Below are positions 8,959 through 17,313 of a stretch of DNA of 64,000 bases, one piece after another; positions within the stretch are counted from its first letter, which is position 1; each line of letters starts with the position of its first letter. The notes beneath the pieces are model-generated. The model was not told the DNA's origin, ran no database searches, and was given only the letters and a program-made list of their open reading frames with translations. Origin of the DNA: G965214625 sp965214625. Its GTDB lineage: Bacteria > Pseudomonadota > Gammaproteobacteria > Arenicellales > Poriferihabitantaceae. The translations under genes and the position numbers were made by a program. The stretch spans positions 62,001 through 126,000 of the forward strand of contig OZ243962.1 of NCBI GenBank assembly GCA_965214625.1, in the 5' to 3' direction.

Positions 8959-9617
8959 CAGGCTGGCGTGTCCAGCGACAGCGTTTTGTAGCGTGAACCG
9001 GTCAATTGAAAGTCATGGTGACTGGTAAAGATGACCATCCCTCCCGCCTCGGTATGCGCAATCAGACAATGTCGCAGAAGTGATAACCCGGGTTGATCCA
9101 ATGCCGTGCCCGGTTCATCCAGTATCCATAATACGGCTCCGGATGCAACGATCCGCGCCAAAGCAACGCGCTGTTGTTGTCCTGCCGAGAGGTGATAACA
9201 CGGCAGGTGTGCAATATGGGCGATGTCGAGCTGGTCAAACACATCGCTGATGGAGACGGTTGGCTGACAGGCCTGCAGTTGTAAACCATAGTGCATGTTT
9301 TCAGTCGCGGTCAATTCGCGTTTCAAGCCAGCTTGATGCCCCAAGTAAACCATGTTTCCCTGGTAAGCAGCGCGAAATGAACGGATGTTTTGCCCATTCC
9401 ACTTAACCTGCCCTTTTTCTGGATGACTGATGCCCGATAGGATTCTCAACAAGGATGTCTTACCGCATCCATTGATGCCGGCAATGCGTAAAATTTCAGA
9501 AGAGGAGACACTGAAATTGACAGCATGAAACAAGGTCGAATAGCCCTTCACACATTCGAGTTCCTGTGCTTGAATCAGATTATGTGATTGGGATTGCAAT
9601 GTTGCAGGCTCCACCAT
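8958..9617 (-). CDS. ccmA: Cytochrome c biogenesis ATP-binding protein CcmA
   Basis: A 219-residue ABC ATPase: Walker A GINGCGKT at residues 47-54, signature LSAGQQQRVALAR near 143, Walker B VLWILDEP near 165 and the switch histidine in FTSHHDF. It drives the CcmABCDE haem-handling step and is the first gene of the leftward ccm operon. The promoter should lie in the 107 bases shared divergently with dinB, though I found no clear -35/-10 pair there. Confidence 0.96.
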   Translation of the reverse strand: MVEPATLQSQSHNLIQAQELECVKGYSTLFHAVNFSVSSSEILRIAGINGCGKTSLLRILSGISHPEKGQVKWNGQNIRSFRAAYQGNMVYLGHQAGLKRELTATENMHYGLQLQACQPTVSISDVFDQLDIAHIAHLPCYHLSAGQQQRVALARIVASGAVLWILDEPGTALDQPGLSLLRHCLIAHTEAGGMVIFTSHHDFQLTGSRYKTLSLDTPA

Positions 9618-9724
9618 CCATCAAATCGTCTGAGTGTATGTGGTTAATACGCTTCTCTCAAGTTGTAGAGTTATTAAGTTGTTATTAAGAATCGGTCCGT
9701 GACCTTTTGCCTATCAGTCAAGCT

Positions 9725-10897
9725 ATGATCATTCATGTTGATATGGATGCCTTTTATGCATCGGTCGAAGAACGTGAAAATCCGGATTTGAAAGGAAAAC
9801 CGTTGGTGGTCGGCGGCAGCGCCGAGAACAGGGGTGTAGTTTCTGCTGCCAATTATGTCGCCAGAAAATTTGGCATCCACAGTGCGATGCCTACCCGTAG
9901 GGCACTGCACCTCTGTCCCTCATTGACTGTTATTCCCCCTCGTGGCGCTTTTTACGCCACTGTTTCAAAACAGATTCGGGCAATTTTCCATCGCTATTCA
10001 CCGGTAGTGGAACCGCTGTCCTTGGATGAAGCATTTATCGATCCGTCCGGTAGTGAAAAACTATACGGAAATGCCCGGCAAATCGGACAAAAAATCAAAC
10101 GTGATATCAAAAACGAGCTGGAACTGGTCGCATCGGTGGGGATTGCACCGAACAAATTCCTGGCCAAGCTGGCGAGTGACGCCGAAAAACCGGATGGATT
10201 TACCGTGATACGGCCAGAGGACGTACAACGTTTTCTCGATCGGATGCCAGTTGACCGGATCTGGGGAGTCGGAAAAGCCGCCAAGGGTAAATTGCTGCGT
10301 TGCGACATTCGGACCGTTGCCGACTTGCGGACGCATTCTGAAGATTTTCTGGTCTCGCTGTTCGGGGTTTATGGCGAACAGTTGTGGAAACTGTCCCAGG
10401 GTATTGATGAGCGCAAGGTACTGGCCGATAGCGAAACCAAATCCGTATCACAGGAAATTACGTTCAGCCGGGATATATCCGAGTTGCGCGGCCTTGAGGC
10501 GGCACTGATGAATCTGACAGAGGAAGTCGCGTTTCGACTGCGTGAGTCCGTCTTAAAAGGCCGGAGTATTACCCTTAAAATTCGCTTTGCCGATTTCAAG
10601 ACGATTGTTCGATTACGCAGTTTGCCCAAAGAAACCGACAATACGGCTGTTCTGTGGAAAACCGTCAACGGATTACTGCATACCGAACTGTCCGGGAAAT
10701 CTTTTTCCGTACGACTGATTGGCATGGGGGTGAGCAATTTCAAAACAGGAGAACAGCAGCAGGCTGACCTCTTTGAGTCGAGTCAAGAACAAAAACAGGA
10801 AAGACAGCACAAGTTGGACCGGCTTTCAGACCAGATTAAAAAAAGATATGGACGAAAAGGTATGAAGAGAGGCCGGTCACTGAATATGCTGAAGTGA
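9725..10897 (+). CDS. dinB: DNA polymerase IV (Y-family)
   Basis: A 390-residue translesion polymerase. The ATG at 9725 gives MIIHVDMDAFYASVE, matching the family start; a TTG 18 bases upstream is possible but less likely. Catalytic acidic residues are D6 in HVDMDAF and D101/E102 in SLDEAF. The helix-hairpin-helix region follows (RIWGVGKAAKGKLL), then the little-finger domain. A beta-clamp binding peptide QADLFES lies near the C terminus, followed by a basic tail. I found no convincing LexA box upstream, so SOS control is not shown by the sequence. Confidence 0.95.
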   Translation: MIIHVDMDAFYASVEERENPDLKGKPLVVGGSAENRGVVSAANYVARKFGIHSAMPTRRALHLCPSLTVIPPRGAFYATVSKQIRAIFHRYSPVVEPLSLDEAFIDPSGSEKLYGNARQIGQKIKRDIKNELELVASVGIAPNKFLAKLASDAEKPDGFTVIRPEDVQRFLDRMPVDRIWGVGKAAKGKLLRCDIRTVADLRTHSEDFLVSLFGVYGEQLWKLSQGIDERKVLADSETKSVSQEITFSRDISELRGLEAALMNLTEEVAFRLRESVLKGRSITLKIRFADFKTIVRLRSLPKETDNTAVLWKTVNGLLHTELSGKSFSVRLIGMGVSNFKTGEQQQADLFESSQEQKQERQHKLDRLSDQIKKRYGRKGMKRGRSLNMLK

Positions 10898-10954
10898 TTG
10901 GGTCCGAAAGAGGCTGAGCAGTGGATTGGGTGAGTATCTTGAATCGGTTGTATT

Positions 10955-11872
10955 TCACCGGTCACGGGTGGAATGTCCATCAGATGATTGATCAGGCGTA
11001 TCCAGCGCGAGATTGTCGATCAGGCGGATATTTCCCAGATAGGCCGCGATCAATGCCCTGGCATGCCTGACATCATTGTCCGAGGGAATGGCAGACAAGT
11101 TGTTCCCATCTCGGATCACGGCGTATTCAATCAGCAGATCCGGATGGTTCATGTGATGTCTCATCAGTGATTCCAGCTCGTTGATCGATCTTTCTCCCGA
11201 CTGCCATGCCTGTCTGGCTTTGTACAGTGACTGATAAATCAATTGAGCGACCTCTCGCTGTGCCTCAGTGAGTTTCCGATTACGTGAGGATAGAGCGAGT
11301 CCCGAGGTTTCTCTCAACGTAGGACAGAGCGCCATCTTTATATTCTTATTTTCATCTTCTTTATTAATAATATTTATTAACTCTTTGATAAGAAGTGTTT
11401 GTTGATAATCTTTTTCACCGAAATAAGCAGTACAATTGCCAACTGTCTGGAACAATCTTTCAACGATCATCCATACGCCTTCCAGATGTCCTGGTCTGCA
11501 TTGACCTTCCAGGACATTCAGGGTCGTACTTGGAATCGATTTTTTTGGCAATGGCCTGTCAATGCCCTCAGGAAAAAAATTGGACAGTGTCCCGCCATAG
11601 ACCATATGACATCCGGCCTTATCGAGCAGGTTGATATCGTTTTTCAGGTCACAGGGATACTGTTTCAGATCATAGGGGTTATTGAACTGCAGTGGATTAA
11701 CAAAGATACTGGCACAGGTTTTGTCATTTTCACGGATGGACTGTCGAACCAGGGATAAATGGCCTTCATGCAGGGCGCCCATGGTGGGCACATAGCCGAT
11801 CGAGAGCGCGTTATTTCTTTGCATCTGGCACCAGGTCCGTGCCAATTGCGGACTTGACAAATACTGGATCAT
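10955..11872 (-). CDS. panC: Pantothenate synthetase
   Basis: A 305-residue enzyme that condenses pantoate and beta-alanine with ATP to make pantothenate. Motifs are VPTMGALHEGHLSLV (HxGH-type nucleotide-binding) at about residues 28-42, IFVNPLQFNNPYDL, and YFGEKDYQQTLLI. The KMSKS-like loop SSRNRKLT is near residue 198. The C terminus is about 20 residues longer than most PanC and ends in a polar tail. panB and panD are not adjacent here. It converges with dinB. Confidence 0.95.
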   Translation of the reverse strand: MIQYLSSPQLARTWCQMQRNNALSIGYVPTMGALHEGHLSLVRQSIRENDKTCASIFVNPLQFNNPYDLKQYPCDLKNDINLLDKAGCHMVYGGTLSNFFPEGIDRPLPKKSIPSTTLNVLEGQCRPGHLEGVWMIVERLFQTVGNCTAYFGEKDYQQTLLIKELINIINKEDENKNIKMALCPTLRETSGLALSSRNRKLTEAQREVAQLIYQSLYKARQAWQSGERSINELESLMRHHMNHPDLLIEYAVIRDGNNLSAIPSDNDVRHARALIAAYLGNIRLIDNLALDTPDQSSDGHSTRDR

Positions 11873-11901
11873 GACCGATCAGTGCTTTGTTCGTGCAATT
11901 T

Positions 11902-13149
11902 TCAGGTTATTTTCGATTGAGATTCGATGGCTTCGGGTTGCACCACTTCCTTATCTCTTCGAATACCGAGATCAGAAAATTTCCTTGCAATGGGCATGAC
12001 GTTTTTTTCAAAAGAGCGTACGCTTTGGTTATAGAAATCCGCTGTTTTGTGCAGGTGCTTGCCAAAAGCCGTGAAATGCTGGCTGAACCGCGCCAGGTGC
12101 TGATGAAACTGTTCGGCGGTTTCCCGGATCTCCAATGCGTGACTATTCAGTTGTTCCTGCCTCCAACCGTAAGCAATCGTCCTGAGTAACGCAATGAGGC
12201 TGCTTGGGGTGGCAATAATGATCTTTAGCTGTAACGCATACTCCAGAAGATCAGGCAGCACTTCCAAAGCACTGCTCAGAAACTGGTCACCGGGGATATA
12301 CAACACCACGAAGTCCGGTGAATGTGTGAATTGTGACCAGTATTTTTTTGATGACAATTCGCGGACCCGCGCCTTGACCTGGGCGGCATGCCTATCCAAA
12401 AGTAGTCTGCGCTCGTCCTCCTGCTCTGCGCTGATAGCATTCAAATACGCATCAATGGGGGTTTTGACGTCAATGATGATCTGACGGTTGCCGGGCAGAT
12501 GAATGATCATATCCGGTACGATCGTCCCTTGCTCTGTCCGGGACACGGGTTGTTCGACAAAATCACAATGATTGGTCATGCCGGCCAACTCAACAATACG
12601 TTTTAAATTGATTTCCCCCCATCGCCCCCTGACTTCCGGCCTGCTCAAGGCTTTCACCAGTTTGCGGGCCTCCTGCTCAAGCGCATGCTGGTTGGCTGAC
12701 ATGGCTTTCAGCTGTGTGCTTAATTCACTGTGAACGTGGCGTCGGTCCTGATCAAATTGCTGAAACTGTTTTTCTGCCTGGGTCAGTGAATCCTGTATCG
12801 GTTTGACCATGTTCTCCATCGCCTGCTCCCGCAGCTTGAGCGTCAGCTCTGCCTTTTCTGTGACGGTCTGCAACGTTTGCTGAGCCAGCTGCATGAATTG
12901 CTGATTGTTCTGGCGCAGGGCTTTTCCCGACAGAGCGGCAAAACTGTCTTGCATAGAGGCGATCTTTTCTTCCGCGGTCTGTGCTTCGTATTCCAGCCTT
13001 GTCTCCAAAGTCGCAATGTATCGGGATGATCGCAGACGACCGATCAGCCAACCGAGCGTAAAGCAGATCAGACCAATGATAACGAATGCCCCGGACAGCA
13101 GCGGGTTATCAAGCAGGATTTGAAACAATGGCTGGATCGATCCACTCAT
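11902..13149 (-). CDS. rmuC: DNA recombination protein RmuC
   Basis: A 415-residue protein with an N-terminal membrane anchor (about residues 16-38), a long coiled coil (about 45-160, rich in E, Q and A), and then the PD-(D/E)xK nuclease-like RmuC domain. The domain shows EVRGRWGEINLKRIVELAGM, PDMIIHLPGNRQIIIDVKTP and the FVVLYIPGDQFLSSAL block. RmuC limits DNA inversion and rearrangement in E. coli; the molecular activity is not firmly known. The start lies 41 bases inside the 3' end of the preceding phosphatase gene, an unusually long overlap, but no later ATG keeps the anchor. Confidence 0.93.
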   Translation of the reverse strand: MSGSIQPLFQILLDNPLLSGAFVIIGLICFTLGWLIGRLRSSRYIATLETRLEYEAQTAEEKIASMQDSFAALSGKALRQNNQQFMQLAQQTLQTVTEKAELTLKLREQAMENMVKPIQDSLTQAEKQFQQFDQDRRHVHSELSTQLKAMSANQHALEQEARKLVKALSRPEVRGRWGEINLKRIVELAGMTNHCDFVEQPVSRTEQGTIVPDMIIHLPGNRQIIIDVKTPIDAYLNAISAEQEDERRLLLDRHAAQVKARVRELSSKKYWSQFTHSPDFVVLYIPGDQFLSSALEVLPDLLEYALQLKIIIATPSSLIALLRTIAYGWRQEQLNSHALEIRETAEQFHQHLARFSQHFTAFGKHLHKTADFYNQSVRSFEKNVMPIARKFSDLGIRRDKEVVQPEAIESQSKIT

Positions 13150-13789
13150 GGATTTCTTCTGGATGATGAATTACGCCGTCAGCCCCCCAGGAATGGGGAT
13201 CATCGTTTTCAAGGATGTAACCATAGGCTGCCGCAAGGGTTGTCATGCCCGCTTGGTTCCCCGCCTGGATGTCTCGTATATCATCGCCGATATAAAGGGC
13301 CTTTTCAGGGCGGACATCGAGTTGTTGGCAGGCATAGAGCAACGGGGCCGGAGAGGGTTTTTTTTCCGGCAGCGTGTCACCACTGACGATGCATCGGGTA
13401 CGTTTGTCAATGCCCAATTCCCGAAGCAGCGGCAAAGTGAGAAATCCAGGTTTGTTGGTGACCACGCCCCACGGCCGGCCGCTGCATTCGATCGATTCCA
13501 GCAAGGTTTCCATGCCCTCGAAATAGCCGGTTTCGACACAAAGATGCGCATGGTAGTAATCCAATAATTCATGCCACAGCGCTTGGGCTTCTGTCGTTTG
13601 CGGGTGGCAGCCGAATCCCAGGCAAACCAGCGCCATGCCGCCTTTGGAGACATAGCGGCGAAGCAACGACATGGGCAGTTCACTTTTGTTGTGTCGGCGG
13701 AGAATCGCATTCAGTGCACCGCCCAGGTCGGCGGCCGTGTCGAGCAGCGTGCCATCGAGATCAAACAGGACAAGATCAATTTTCCTCAT
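13109..13789 (-). CDS. mupP: HAD-family phosphatase, probably N-acetylmuramic acid 6-phosphate phosphatase MupP (Gph-like)
   Basis: A 226-residue HAD hydrolase with motif I FDLDGTLLDT (residues 9-18), motif II VVTNKPG, the motif III lysine in PEKKPSP, and motif IV YIGDDIRDIQAG. The cap region VSKGGMALVCLGFG and the ending AAYGYILENDDPHSWGADG match the phosphatase that sits next to ubiG in Pseudomonas. That enzyme dephosphorylates MurNAc-6-phosphate for peptidoglycan recycling. Automated annotation would usually say phosphoglycolate phosphatase. The start overlaps the ubiG stop by 4 bases, and murU of the same recycling route is at 50657, which favours MupP. Substrate assignment is inference. 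Confidence 0.8.
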   Translation of the reverse strand: MRKIDLVLFDLDGTLLDTAADLGGALNAILRRHNKSELPMSLLRRYVSKGGMALVCLGFGCHPQTTEAQALWHELLDYYHAHLCVETGYFEGMETLLESIECSGRPWGVVTNKPGFLTLPLLRELGIDKRTRCIVSGDTLPEKKPSPAPLLYACQQLDVRPEKALYIGDDIRDIQAGNQAGMTTLAAAYGYILENDDPHSWGADGVIHHPEEIHEWIDPAIVSNPA

Positions 13790-14517
13790 TGATCCGTTGA
13801 CTTGACGGTATAGGCAAGATAATTGACATCAATACCGTCTGCCAATCGATAGGTCTTGAAAAGGGGATTGTAATGGATTCCACTCGCCTGGATGGTCTCC
13901 AGGTCACAGGCTTCACACCATCGGTGAAGTTCACTCGGTCGAATGAATTTTTCATATTGATGTGTGCCTCTGGGTAATATGCCAAGGACATACTCTGCCC
14001 CGACAATGGCTTGAAAAAAGGATTTGAGGTTGCGATTGAGGGTGGAGAAGTAGACGGCACCTCCGGGTTTGACCAGTTGGCTGCAGGCTGCCACGACACT
14101 GGCCGGATCCGGTACATGTTCAAGCAGCTCGAGACAGGTGACGATGTCCCAGTGTCGCGGACATTCCGCTGCCAGTTGTTCTGCCGTAACCTGTCTGTAA
14201 GTGACCTCGATCTCATTTTCCAATGCATGCAGACGAGCAACATTCAAAGAAGCTTCAGCCATGTCAATACCCGTTACGATGGCACCGTGTGCGGCCAGTG
14301 ACTCACTGAAAATACCTCCTCCGCAGCCAATATCCAGTACCGTTTTGCCATCAGGTGGGGTCTGTTGTTGAATGAACTGCAGTCGCAGGGGGTTGATTTG
14401 ATGCAGCGACCGAAATGCCCCTTCCTTATCCCACCATGTCGACGCGAGTTCGCCGAATTTGTTGATCTCGCCTGGATCAACATTCATTTCCTGTGAAGAG
14501 TGCGGGTCTGTGTTCAT
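13786..14517 (-). CDS. ubiG: Ubiquinone biosynthesis O-methyltransferase UbiG
   Basis: A 243-residue SAM-dependent methyltransferase that performs both O-methylations in ubiquinone synthesis. Signatures are NKFGELASTWWDKEGAFRSL near the N terminus, motif I VLDIGCGGGIFSE at about residues 59-71, CLELLEHVPDPASVV, and VYFSTLNRNLKSF. A second ATG ten codons in (MNVDPGEINKFG) is an equally plausible start. It is followed with overlap by mupP. In Pseudomonas a TRZ/ATZ hydrolase gene sits next to ubiG; here the TnpB element at 14632-15932 separates the two. Confidence 0.95.
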   Translation of the reverse strand: MNTDPHSSQEMNVDPGEINKFGELASTWWDKEGAFRSLHQINPLRLQFIQQQTPPDGKTVLDIGCGGGIFSESLAAHGAIVTGIDMAEASLNVARLHALENEIEVTYRQVTAEQLAAECPRHWDIVTCLELLEHVPDPASVVAACSQLVKPGGAVYFSTLNRNLKSFFQAIVGAEYVLGILPRGTHQYEKFIRPSELHRWCEACDLETIQASGIHYNPLFKTYRLADGIDVNYLAYTVKSTDQ

Positions 14518-14631
14518 TGGGTAGCGATCACTTGATCAAGTCCGTATCTGCTTGTCCTGAAATCGGTCCGTGACTTCGATCCAGTCTTTACGAATGAAGG
14601 ATATCGCATCACAAGGATAAGGATAATGTTT

Positions 14632-14790
14632 GGGAATTATATACTTCAATGCCCAAAGGGACAGAGGTATATAGTCACGCGGCTCTCGCTACCGCACCGG
14701 GAATAGTCCCACCCGGCAGGGTTGCCAGTCCGCGGTTCAGGAGATTGATCGATGCATTCAAATCCGCATCCATCGCCTGTCCGCAGGACA
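14632..14790 (-). ncRNA. Candidate omega RNA (reRNA) of the TnpB element
   Basis: In characterised IS200/IS605 elements the guide RNA for TnpB is transcribed with the 3' part of tnpB and the right end, and its guide is the flanking DNA just past that end. By position, the equivalent here is the minus-strand segment running through the tnpB 3' end to 14632, with the guide drawn from bases just below 14632. I place it by analogy only; no scaffold structure was computed, and its 5' boundary is arbitrary. Confidence 0.3.
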
Positions 14791-15862
14791 TGCAACCATA
14801 ACGCTTGCCCGATCGGCTTCGCGGATCAACCGCTCCACAGACCGAACAAGATTGTGAAGTGTGGTGGGGATCAATCTTCAAAAACAACTTACCAGCTTCT
14901 TCCGCTTTGTAGGCCATTTGTAGCTGAAGCAATCCCCATGACTGGTGACTGATCTCACGATTGAGACCCGACTTGGCTTTGACCTGCTTGCCGGGTCTGT
15001 CCACTGTTCCCTTTGCAGAGCGCGTCATGTTGGTGATTTTCAGATCTTCCATAACAATCACCTCATTCCTTTGCACGATCTCCGTAGTGATTCGATGACA
15101 TTCGTTGCGGTTGCGTATCCGCTCCCTTTCATGAAGATTCGATAATATACGCTTGTGTCGCTTGAAGCGAATACTGCCTTTCTTGCACCGGCTCAATCGC
15201 CATTGAATCTGTTTGATTCTCTCCGCATTGATCACCCGTCGAGGATAAACCACCCCATCGGAACACACCAGGCGATCCGTTATCCCCAGATCAACCCCGA
15301 CCGACTGATGGGTCTTCGGTAATTCAACGGTATCGACCCGGTAAGTCAGATTGACATATAACCGTCGATGTCTGCGGGTGATGGACAGCGTTTTCAATTG
15401 ATCACTCGACGGCAAACCGGTTTGTCGCACCGTGAGGGTCGGTAACCCTTTGATCTTGAGGTGGGTTCGTTTCCCGTTCGCCTTGACCATCGACGATGTG
15501 GTTTCCTTCAGTTCCAGCGTCTTCCATCGGTTACTTGGCCTGAATCGGGGAAACCCCGGTGTCTCTCCCTGTTTGCATCGTGCAAAGAACCGCTTCATCG
15601 CAAGGTCCAGTCGAATCAGGACCCCTCTTGAAACATGAACGGAACAGCCACCGTAACCTGCCGGATCAGCCTTTCTGATGTCGGTCAGACTCCGGCATTG
15701 ATCATACAGCGAGATCGACTGGCCGGTCTTTTGATAACAGCTGATCCGCTCTTCCAGGGCGGCATTGTAAAGATGACAGCACTGGCGCATCAATGCATCG
15801 ATCCGATCATAACCCGCATCGGTGGCATAGGCTCTGAGTTGATACGTCTTGTAGGTTCTCAT
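14675..15862 (-). CDS. tnpB: RNA-guided endonuclease TnpB (IS605 OrfB family)
   Basis: A 395-residue protein with an apparently intact RuvC active site. The three acidic residues are D191 in VGVDLGITD, E272 in VIVMEDLKI and D367 in MDADLNASINLLNRG. The zinc-finger cysteines are C339/C342 (CSVCG) and C357/C360 (CMSCG). The N-terminal helix-turn-helix-like region begins RTYKTYQLRAY, as in other OrfB proteins. TnpB proteins are omega-RNA-guided DNA nucleases that favour retention of their element. No tnpA is present, so mobility would need a transposase from elsewhere. The start at 15862 is an ATG preceded by the left-end region. Confidence 0.93.
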   Translation of the reverse strand: MRTYKTYQLRAYATDAGYDRIDALMRQCCHLYNAALEERISCYQKTGQSISLYDQCRSLTDIRKADPAGYGGCSVHVSRGVLIRLDLAMKRFFARCKQGETPGFPRFRPSNRWKTLELKETTSSMVKANGKRTHLKIKGLPTLTVRQTGLPSSDQLKTLSITRRHRRLYVNLTYRVDTVELPKTHQSVGVDLGITDRLVCSDGVVYPRRVINAERIKQIQWRLSRCKKGSIRFKRHKRILSNLHERERIRNRNECHRITTEIVQRNEVIVMEDLKITNMTRSAKGTVDRPGKQVKAKSGLNREISHQSWGLLQLQMAYKAEEAGKLFLKIDPHHTSQSCSVCGAVDPRSRSGKRYGCMSCGQAMDADLNASINLLNRGLATLPGGTIPGAVARAA

Positions 15863-15968
15863 TGCCCTATTTTACTCTGTTGCCCTTATTGATGGGAGGT
15901 TAGTGTTTTGGGCAGTGAAGTATATAATTCCCTAATATTTCATTATTGCAGCAGAGCACGAGTAGACG

Positions 15969-17285
15969 TTAATTGGCAGTGATTTTCTGTCTCCATACCC
16001 TTGCTCGAGCCAAAATTCCATCCGCATCCATTGTTGTCCATTCGCCTTTGTTGAGAAGATTTTTACCGGCTACCCACACATGACTGATTTGGGAACGTGA
16101 CGCACAGTACACGATCTGACTGACCGGATGGTAGACCGGTTGGCTGGCACAGTCTGATAGGTCAATGGCCACCAGATCCGCCTTTTTCCCAACCTCAATG
16201 GAACCGGTCAGGTGATCCAGCGCCAGTGCACGGGCCCCGCAAAGCGTGGCAGCCTCAAGGGCAGCATAAGCATCAAAGGCCGAAGGATTGTGGCTGACTC
16301 CTTTTGATAACAGGGAAGCTGATTTCATTTCCGAGAGCATATCCAAATCATTGTTGCTTGAGGCTCCATCGGTACCAATCGCGACATTAATCCCGGTTTC
16401 CTGTAGCGTGGCAGTAGGACAAAAACCACTTGCCAGTTTGAGATTCGATTCAGGACAATGTACCACATGTGCCCCTTGTTTCTTGATCAGTTCGATTTCT
16501 TCGGCCAGTAATTGTGTCATATGAACTGCAATCAGGTTAGGATTCAGCAGCCCCAGTTGATACAGTCTCTCGATGGGTCTTGTTCCATGTTTTTCCTGTG
16601 AATCCTCGACTTCATGTCCTGTTTCATGCAGATGGATATGCACCTGGCAATCCATTTCCTGCGAAAGCGTAGCAACCCGGCTCAATGCATCATCGGACAC
16701 GCTATAGGGCGCATGGGGCGCAAAAGCAGTTGAGATCAAGGGCGAGTGCCGAACCTGATCGTGCAGCTGCAACCCCTTGCGGATATATTCATCAGCATCC
16801 TGCGCCCAAGCCGTGGGCATATCGATCAGGATCATGCCGACACAGGCCCGGATACCGGCTGCTTGTGCGCACTGTACGGTTGTATCAGGATAAAAATACA
16901 TATCGTTAAAACAGGTTGTGCCACTTCGGATCATTTCCAAAATGGCCAGGTCAGTCCCGGCCTTGACGAAATCCACTCCGACCCATTTCGTTTCAGCGGG
17001 CCAGATGTGCTCTGACAACCATTCCATGAGTGGCAAGTCATCGGCATAGCCGCGCAACAGCGTCATGGCCGCATGGGTATGTGCATTGACAAAACCGGGC
17101 ATCAGAGCATGGTCCTGCAGTGCCAAGCGTTGTTTCGGTTGATATTGCGTAGCGAGCTTTTCGACGGGTTCAACCGCAATAATCTGGCCTTTATCGATCG
17201 CCACGCCGTAACCCGTGAAAACGGAACGGGCCGGGTCAACCGGTATCATCCATTTGGGTTGCAGGATCTGGTCTATCGTTTGCAT
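15969..17285 (-). CDS. mtaD: TRZ/ATZ-family amidohydrolase, 5-methylthioadenosine/S-adenosylhomocysteine deaminase-like
   Basis: A 438-residue cytosine-deaminase-like metal-dependent hydrolase. I start it at the ATG at 17285 (MQTIDQILQPKWMIPVDP), because the upstream frame only overlaps the neighbouring gene. Metal and catalytic motifs are NAHTHAAMTLLRG (H69, H71), HIHLHETGHEVEDS, IAVHMTQL and IGTDGASSNNDLDM. This is the usual MtaD/SAH deaminase layout for deaminating MTA or SAH to the inosyl forms. In Pseudomonas the homologous gene lies beside ubiG-mupP; here the IS element intervenes. Its neighbour metY also handles sulfur amino acids, which fits a methionine-cycle role, though substrate is not provable from sequence. 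Confidence 0.85.
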   Translation of the reverse strand: MQTIDQILQPKWMIPVDPARSVFTGYGVAIDKGQIIAVEPVEKLATQYQPKQRLALQDHALMPGFVNAHTHAAMTLLRGYADDLPLMEWLSEHIWPAETKWVGVDFVKAGTDLAILEMIRSGTTCFNDMYFYPDTTVQCAQAAGIRACVGMILIDMPTAWAQDADEYIRKGLQLHDQVRHSPLISTAFAPHAPYSVSDDALSRVATLSQEMDCQVHIHLHETGHEVEDSQEKHGTRPIERLYQLGLLNPNLIAVHMTQLLAEEIELIKKQGAHVVHCPESNLKLASGFCPTATLQETGINVAIGTDGASSNNDLDMLSEMKSASLLSKGVSHNPSAFDAYAALEAATLCGARALALDHLTGSIEVGKKADLVAIDLSDCASQPVYHPVSQIVYCASRSQISHVWVAGKNLLNKGEWTTMDADGILARARVWRQKITAN

Positions 17286-17313
17286 GAAATGGTGCTCTTG
17301 GGGGAGAATCGTC

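Larger units (their letters stand above)
14632..15932 (-). mobile_element. IS200/IS605-type (IS1341-like) element carrying only tnpB
   Basis: Both ends carry a 26-base sequence in inverted orientation with a single mismatch: 14632-14657 and 15907-15932. The core GAAGTATATAATTCCC is present at each end. Between them lies one intact tnpB and no tnpA (Y1 or serine transposase). The ends are also quasi-palindromic on their own, so the inverted relationship may partly reflect that. The element sits in the space between the TRZ/ATZ deaminase and ubiG, which transcribe in the same direction. A decayed relative with related ends lies at 61272-61912. The exact cleavage points cannot be read from one copy, so boundaries may be off by several bases. 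Confidence 0.8.

Noticed and set aside
9618..9724. LexA box upstream of dinB
   Set aside because: I looked for CTGT-N8-ACAG in the divergent region and found no acceptable match.
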